Positions 22,098 to 22,109 of a stretch of 22,109 nt of DNA are shown one piece after another; the first letter of the stretch is position 1; the number at the start of each line of letters is the position of its first letter. The notes beneath the pieces were generated by a model. It was not told the origin of the DNA. It saw nothing but the letters and a program-made list of their open reading frames with translations, and ran no database searches. The DNA comes from a virus, in the IMG/VR virus record IMGVR_UViG_3300021185_000761, positions 1 to 22,109 of that record. One strand, given 5' to 3'. A program made the translations under genes and the position numbers.

Positions 22098-22109
22098 CAT
22101 AAATAGTAT
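22098..22109 (+). promoter_or_regulatory. CATAAATAGTAT motif at window end
   Basis: Identical over 12 bases to 8823-8834. It follows the last gene stop by 36 bases, so it probably fronts the next (head?) genes outside the window. Confidence 0.4.

Overview
The window is part of a double-stranded DNA tailed phage genome with a long tail. It carries a tape-measure gene, a lambda J-like tail tip gene, tail fibres and an HK97/P22-type terminase pair. Every gene I accept lies on the + strand, is tightly packed and often joined by TAATG, ATGA or GTGA overlaps. The DNA is AT-rich. Strong AAGGAG-type ribosome sites and three near-consensus TTGACA/TATAAT promoters point to an ordinary bacterial host. 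The fibre style (DLAEGTNLYYTD repeats, glycine-rich fibre domain) resembles uncultured marine phages. The host cannot be named from the sequence. No integrase, repressor, tRNA, CRISPR array or insertion sequence was seen.

Layout. (1) 1-9657: tail module with tape measure (cut at the left edge), a minor tail protein, a hub-like tail protein, a GNAT acetyltransferase, a J-like tip protein, a tail assembly chaperone-like protein, a 51-aa protein, a methyltransferase, a glycine-rich fibre protein and a 254-aa structural-looking protein. (2) 9668-14693: a giant fibre (1240 aa), then a run of small genes including two very basic microproteins, an XhlA-like membrane protein that may belong to lysis, and a phage 'WGG' protein. 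(3) 14694-15164: a regulatory gap with three sigma70-type promoters, a perfect 16-bp palindrome inside one promoter, and a compact promoter-hairpins-terminator unit that looks like a small noncoding RNA. (4) 15165-17106: a four-gene operon of unknown function, one protein being a tandem helix-turn-helix duplication, closed by a terminator. (5) 17107-17900: about 800 bases without a gene but dense in inverted repeats, including what looks like a multi-helix structured RNA directly upstream of the packaging genes. (6) 17901-22061: small protein, TerS, TerL, membrane protein, small protein, a second methyltransferase, a GT-A glycosyltransferase-like protein and two overlapping small genes.

Regulation. 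Two promoter classes are suggested. Host-type sigma70 promoters cluster only at 14.7-15.1 kb and would drive the small RNA(s) and the 15-17 kb operon. A second motif, [CGT]ATAAATA, resembles the T4-type late promoter core. By eye I found it only in intergenic spaces, upstream of the fibre cluster, the HTH gene, the structured RNA, TerS and the right edge. Several of these starts are followed by a short perfect hairpin in the presumed 5' leader.

Most promising for new biology: the structured RNA at about 17340-17715, the roughly 150-nt RNA unit at 14866-15049, and the palindrome-bearing promoter at 14701-14728.
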